A stretch of 64,000 nt of DNA from Chamaea fasciata (taxonomy: Eukaryota > Chordata > Aves > Passeriformes > Sylviidae): contig JARCOQ010000009.1 in assembly GCA_029207755.1 (NCBI GenBank), forward strand, positions 31,332,914 through 31,396,913. Direction: 5' to 3'. The notes under the pieces are model-generated. The model searched no databases. It saw only the letters and a program-made list of their open reading frames with translations, and was not told where the DNA came from. Positions 60,138 through 64,000 of this stretch are shown here, one piece after another (the stretch's first letter is position 1; each line of letters opens with the position of its first letter). Both the position numbers and the translations under genes were made by a program.

Positions 60138-63100
60138 AAGTATGAATTGTGTGAATTAGCTGTAAATCTTTGGGGTTTAGCAATGTATATTTGGTTTCCT
60201 TCAAGTTGTTGTGCCTTTTTTTTGGGAAGTGTTTCCAGGCCCAGAATTTTTGCTATATAAACCCCTTTTTTTGCTCCTGTGACAACTTGATCTAAGAGTT
60301 TTCTGCAGAGAATTTATTCTCTTTCAGCATCAGAGTGTGTTTTAAATCCGTGCTTGGGGTTTGCTTCCAAAGTCTCCAAAGCATTCAGCTGAGGTCTTGG
60401 CCCACAGTTTGGGTTCCTGTGTTGTGGCAAGTGAAGGGTCAGAAGATCCCATTCCCCCTGGATTCCTGTACATCTCTGTGTCACAGCAGCCTTCAAAGAG
60501 CAGCACAGGAATTCCTGCAGGCTCCTGTGAGGAGGCTCTGCCTCCCCTGGCTCTGATCAAAGGCAGGAATGTGTAGCTGCCAGTGGGAAGGCAAGAAAAG
60601 AGGGAGAACGGTGCGATCCTACAAATGGGGAATTTGATCTGACGTGGTTTGACTAATGACAAGATTTTGGTGGTATCTCCTACATTTGTAGCGTGATTCC
60701 TGCTTTTTTGGATTGACTTCCTTTTGCGGTTGGATAACTCCACTGAAACATTCCCCACATTTTGCTGACATGCAAGTGCTCTGTGATGGATTTCTGCTCA
60801 TTAGTGTTTTGTCACAGCCCTTGTTGTGCTGGCAGAGCAGCTGAGACAGCAGCAAGGAGTGATGTTGGAATGGTTCTGCAGCTCTCCCTGCTGTTTTAGT
60901 GCCGAGTGCTGGCAAAGTCACAGGCAGTTCTGCACAGCATGGAGAGAACTCAGCTCATTTCCCACTTACAGCTCGTATTCCAACCTCAGGAAAGCACAAG
61001 AAGAACCAGTGTGGCCATAATGATTCAGCAATTCATCAAGAACTTTGTTGGTTTAAGAATGCAGGGCTCCCTGGGAAGGGCTTCTGGATAGCGCCAGGGG
61101 CAGTGTGTGTTGCTTTAGTGACATTTTCCATCTGGAGAAAAGCTCCTCAGCCCTGTATTCCAGAGGGATGAGAGTTCAGCAGCAAATTCCTCAGCTGAGC
61201 TGTGAGAATTACACAGGTGGAAGGTCCTGAGACTTTATCTGAAGTCCACTGACCACAGTTACAGTAAAAATCATAAAAAAACAACATATGCCTGTTAAAA
61301 TAATAATTTTAATGGTATCAAATATTGGTGTGAAATGTCCAGTGGGATTCTGTACTAATACAGAATCATGCTCCAGGAGCTCCAGGTCTCTCTGGTTTAG
61401 TTTTCTAGCCACCTTAGTGCCTTAACAACTCAGTCTTCAGTGAGACTCGTGGGTAGAAAATGTCTTGCTATGTTTGGCTCAATAATAAATTGACAGTGGA
61501 GGGTTTTTTCCCTGCTCTCAGTGGATTTCTTGAGCTCACCTTGGTGAATCCAAGCAAAACTTTGGGAAGTCTTGCTTTCCATGCAGTTTTTATCCTTTGC
61601 AGTATTTTCCAGTGTTTACTTGTGCCTGTGTGGTGGCCCTGGCCCCTGAGCCCCAGGGATGTCTCTGGTGAGAGCTCAAGTGATTGTGAATAATCACAGC
61701 AGCAGCACCAGAGTGAAACCTGGAGCTGGTTCATGGTCTGGTGTCTTCAACTGTACAAAAAGCACCTCTCAGGAATATGTTATCTGCTCAGAAAAGAACC
61801 TTCCTAGCTGAGGAATATTGGCTTCAGTTGGCTTTCAGTTTCCTAGAACACAATTATTTTCATGGTAAGAAGCAAAAAAACCCCCAAATACACCATAAAC
61901 CCCCTCACAAATGAAAAGGCAGCTCTGAGCAGAAAATTGTGCTATTCCAACTCCCAAAATGTGCCATTTCCTCTCTTTTTCTTCTCACCTTTCCCGAAGA
62001 AAGAAGTTTTCCTTAAGTATCTACGGTTGGCAAATTCAGCTTTACATCTCAGGTAGATAGAAAAGATAGAAAATCTGGGTTTTTTTTTTTTAAATCCTTG
62101 TTATCAGCTGTGCAACAATTAGTGTTAGACCATGAATTTAAAAAGAATTCCACACTGTCTGCATTCTTCTATTGGAAGCCTGGCATTCCTGGGCATCTTA
62201 AAATAATTCAAATAAAATATATTAAAAATATTGGAAATTATATTACTTTTATTTTTAAAGTCATGTTTATTTTGGGGTAAAGGGTTTTTTTTGTTATTGT
62301 TGTTGAAAGCCCCAAATGTTTATTCTGCATCTCAGTTGTAAACTCCCTCATAATCATTCCATAGGATCATGGGATGCTGAAATTAATATGTAGGCGGGTG
62401 CCTAAAAATCCCTTTTGGATTTTTGAATGTAACTGCACTCCTGAATTATTAAGCAGCGTTTAAATATGGTAATTAAAAATATCAGGTGTTTCTTTTATTC
62501 ACAATCCTCAGTAGGAGCCTAAAACCCCCTGGCACAAATGGGACTTTTAATTTGCCTTGTTCCATCCATAACATCCCTGAAGGCCATGGATTTTTGAAGG
62601 ACCTGATGAACATCCCACATGGAAAAGGTGCTGCTGTGCTTCCATGATAAACACAAAAGAAGGTGGGGGGGGGAAATGAGGTTTTTGCTGCTACCGTATT
62701 CTCTCTGAGCTTTTTTTAAATTGTTTTTCTGCCTTGATCATCTCGTGGCCCTGCAGACTCCCTGGCAGGCTCCGCATCACAGCTGTTTGAAGGAGGATTT
62801 TTTAAAATTTATTAATATTTGTGCTAAGAGTTGCAAGGTGGGGCTGGGTTCTGCTTTTTGGCCTACCCAGTTCTGTTACATTGAACACCTGGAAGTCAAT
62901 TAATCACCACACCAATAACTGAGGGAGCTTCTCCCTAATGAGGAAAGGAAATGACTGCATATCCCAACCTCAGATGGGCAAGATCTTGTTGGTTTTTTTT
63001 TTTAATCACCTGCCTTTGCCAGGGCTTGGGCAGCCTTTCATGTTCCCCTTGGCAGAGGTTGGGGTATGAGGGCCGGCTGTTTATTCCGAGTGATCTCCCT

Positions 63101-63629
63101 GCCCTGCTGTGGCTCCCTGCTGACTTTCCTGGCTCCTTTTCCAGCCTTTCCCTGTCAAACCCCCCCAGTGCTCTTGCTTTGCCTCCAGCTGGCACCCATG
63201 GGCATCTCAGACACTTCACTCCTTCATTAATCTTTTCTCCCTTCCTTTTAATGAGCTTCTATCCCCTCGTGAAGCTCCTGAGAAGGGGCCTGGTAGGGGA
63301 TTTTTAGGCCTCTTGCAAGGATGTTGGATGCCTATGGAAGACTCCTAGTATGACTCCTCGTTTTTAAGACAATTATTTCTGATTATAAGCATACACACAC
63401 TTTCTTAAACTTAAACTTCCTATGTGTGCTTTAATTTATTAATGTGCTATTACCCATTAATTAACACAATGGCTGCTTCATTGTTTTGTGTTTTTGTCAT
63501 TTCTAATTTCTAAATTTGAATGAAAAAGATGCTGCAATGTCTGTGGATTATTAAAGCAATATGAAAGTACCTTGAGTTTTGCTTCAAGCCACATCAGCCA
63601 ATTTAATTCAAAACAGCTTTAAATTATTA
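60138..63629. other. Downstream intron, nothing recognised
   Basis: Unique-looking sequence with some GC-rich patches (60400-60560, 63010-63200). No exon or named repeat. Confidence 0.55.
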
Positions 63630-64000
63630 AAGTTGGGACTGTTCAGCTTGGAAAAGAAAAAGTTGTGGGGGGACATCAGAGGCCATCCAGGGTCTGAAAG
63701 GGGCTGCAGGGAAGCTGGAGAGGGACACTGGAGAGGGACCCTGCAACAGGAACTGGAGCGGCAGGACAAGGAGGAATGGGTTCAGACTGACACAGGTGAA
63801 AATTTAGATTGGATATTGGGAAGGAGTCATTCCCTGTGACGGTGGGGAGAGGCTGGGATGGAATTCTCAGAGAAGCTGTGGCAGCCCCTGGATCACTGGC
63901 AGTGTCCAAGGCCAGGTTGGATGGAGCTTGGGGCAGCCTGGGATAGTGAAAGGTGTCCCTGCCCATGGCAGGGGGTGGAACAGAATGGGCTTTAAGGCTC
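63630..64000 (+). mobile_element. CR1 LINE 3' fragment, cut by the window end
   Basis: Sense CR1: GGGACTGTTCAGCTTGGAAA, GGGGACATCAGAGGCCATCC, GGATATTGGGAAGGAGTCAT, GTGTCCAAGGCCAGGTTGGA, ATGGCAGGGGGTGGAACAGA. The terminal tail lies beyond 64000. Confidence 0.9.

Noticed and set aside
49257..64000. Next PCDH15 exon (EC3 body)
   Set aside because: No stretch resembling PPIQAIDQDRN or following EC3 sequence was seen; the intron probably continues past the window.

Overview
The window reads as intron-dominated genomic DNA of a bird, probably a passerine. The main evidence is dozens of 5'-truncated CR1 LINE copies on both strands, most ending in the avian CR1 tail (a 'CCAACCCAAACCATTC' type end followed by ATTCTRTG-like octamers). 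There are also LTR-like blocks and many short simple repeats. There are no bacterial-type operons, no RNA genes I can recognise and no CRISPR array. The species assignment is inference.

The only protein-coding content I can support is five consecutive plus-strand internal exons of protocadherin-15 (PCDH15), at 33077-33237, 36480-36635, 44732-44851, 46279-46389 and 49086-49256. They have AG/GT borders and join in frame (161+156+120+111+171 = 719 nt). They encode most of cadherin repeat EC1, all of EC2 and the start of EC3. If the first exon begins at human cDNA position c.158 (from memory), the lengths place codons 129 (I), 134 (R), 178 (D) and 245 (R) exactly on the matching residues here. 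This supports both orthology and the exon borders. PCDH15 is the lower half of the hair-cell tip link, and EC1-EC2 is the part that binds cadherin-23.

Layout: 1-33076 is the 3' part of a very long intron carrying many CR1 copies and one good solo-LTR candidate (20016-20794). 33077-49256 holds the five exons, separated by introns of about 3.2, 8.1, 1.4 and 2.7 kb. 49257-64000 is the beginning of the next intron, relatively poor in recognisable repeats. No earlier exon (signal peptide, EC1 N-terminus) and no later exon (EC3 body) was recognised.

The most notable structure lies in the repeats and around the splice sites: a CR1 copy with a 5' inversion (1521-1790), a CR1 fragment nested inside another CR1 between duplicated target bases (47612-47950), a CR1 with a reverse-transcriptase fragment joined directly to its 3' UTR (17783-18265), and an exon at 36480-36635 pressed between a CR1 insertion and a TCC microsatellite, with an off-consensus donor. 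I found no evidence of a new gene system.
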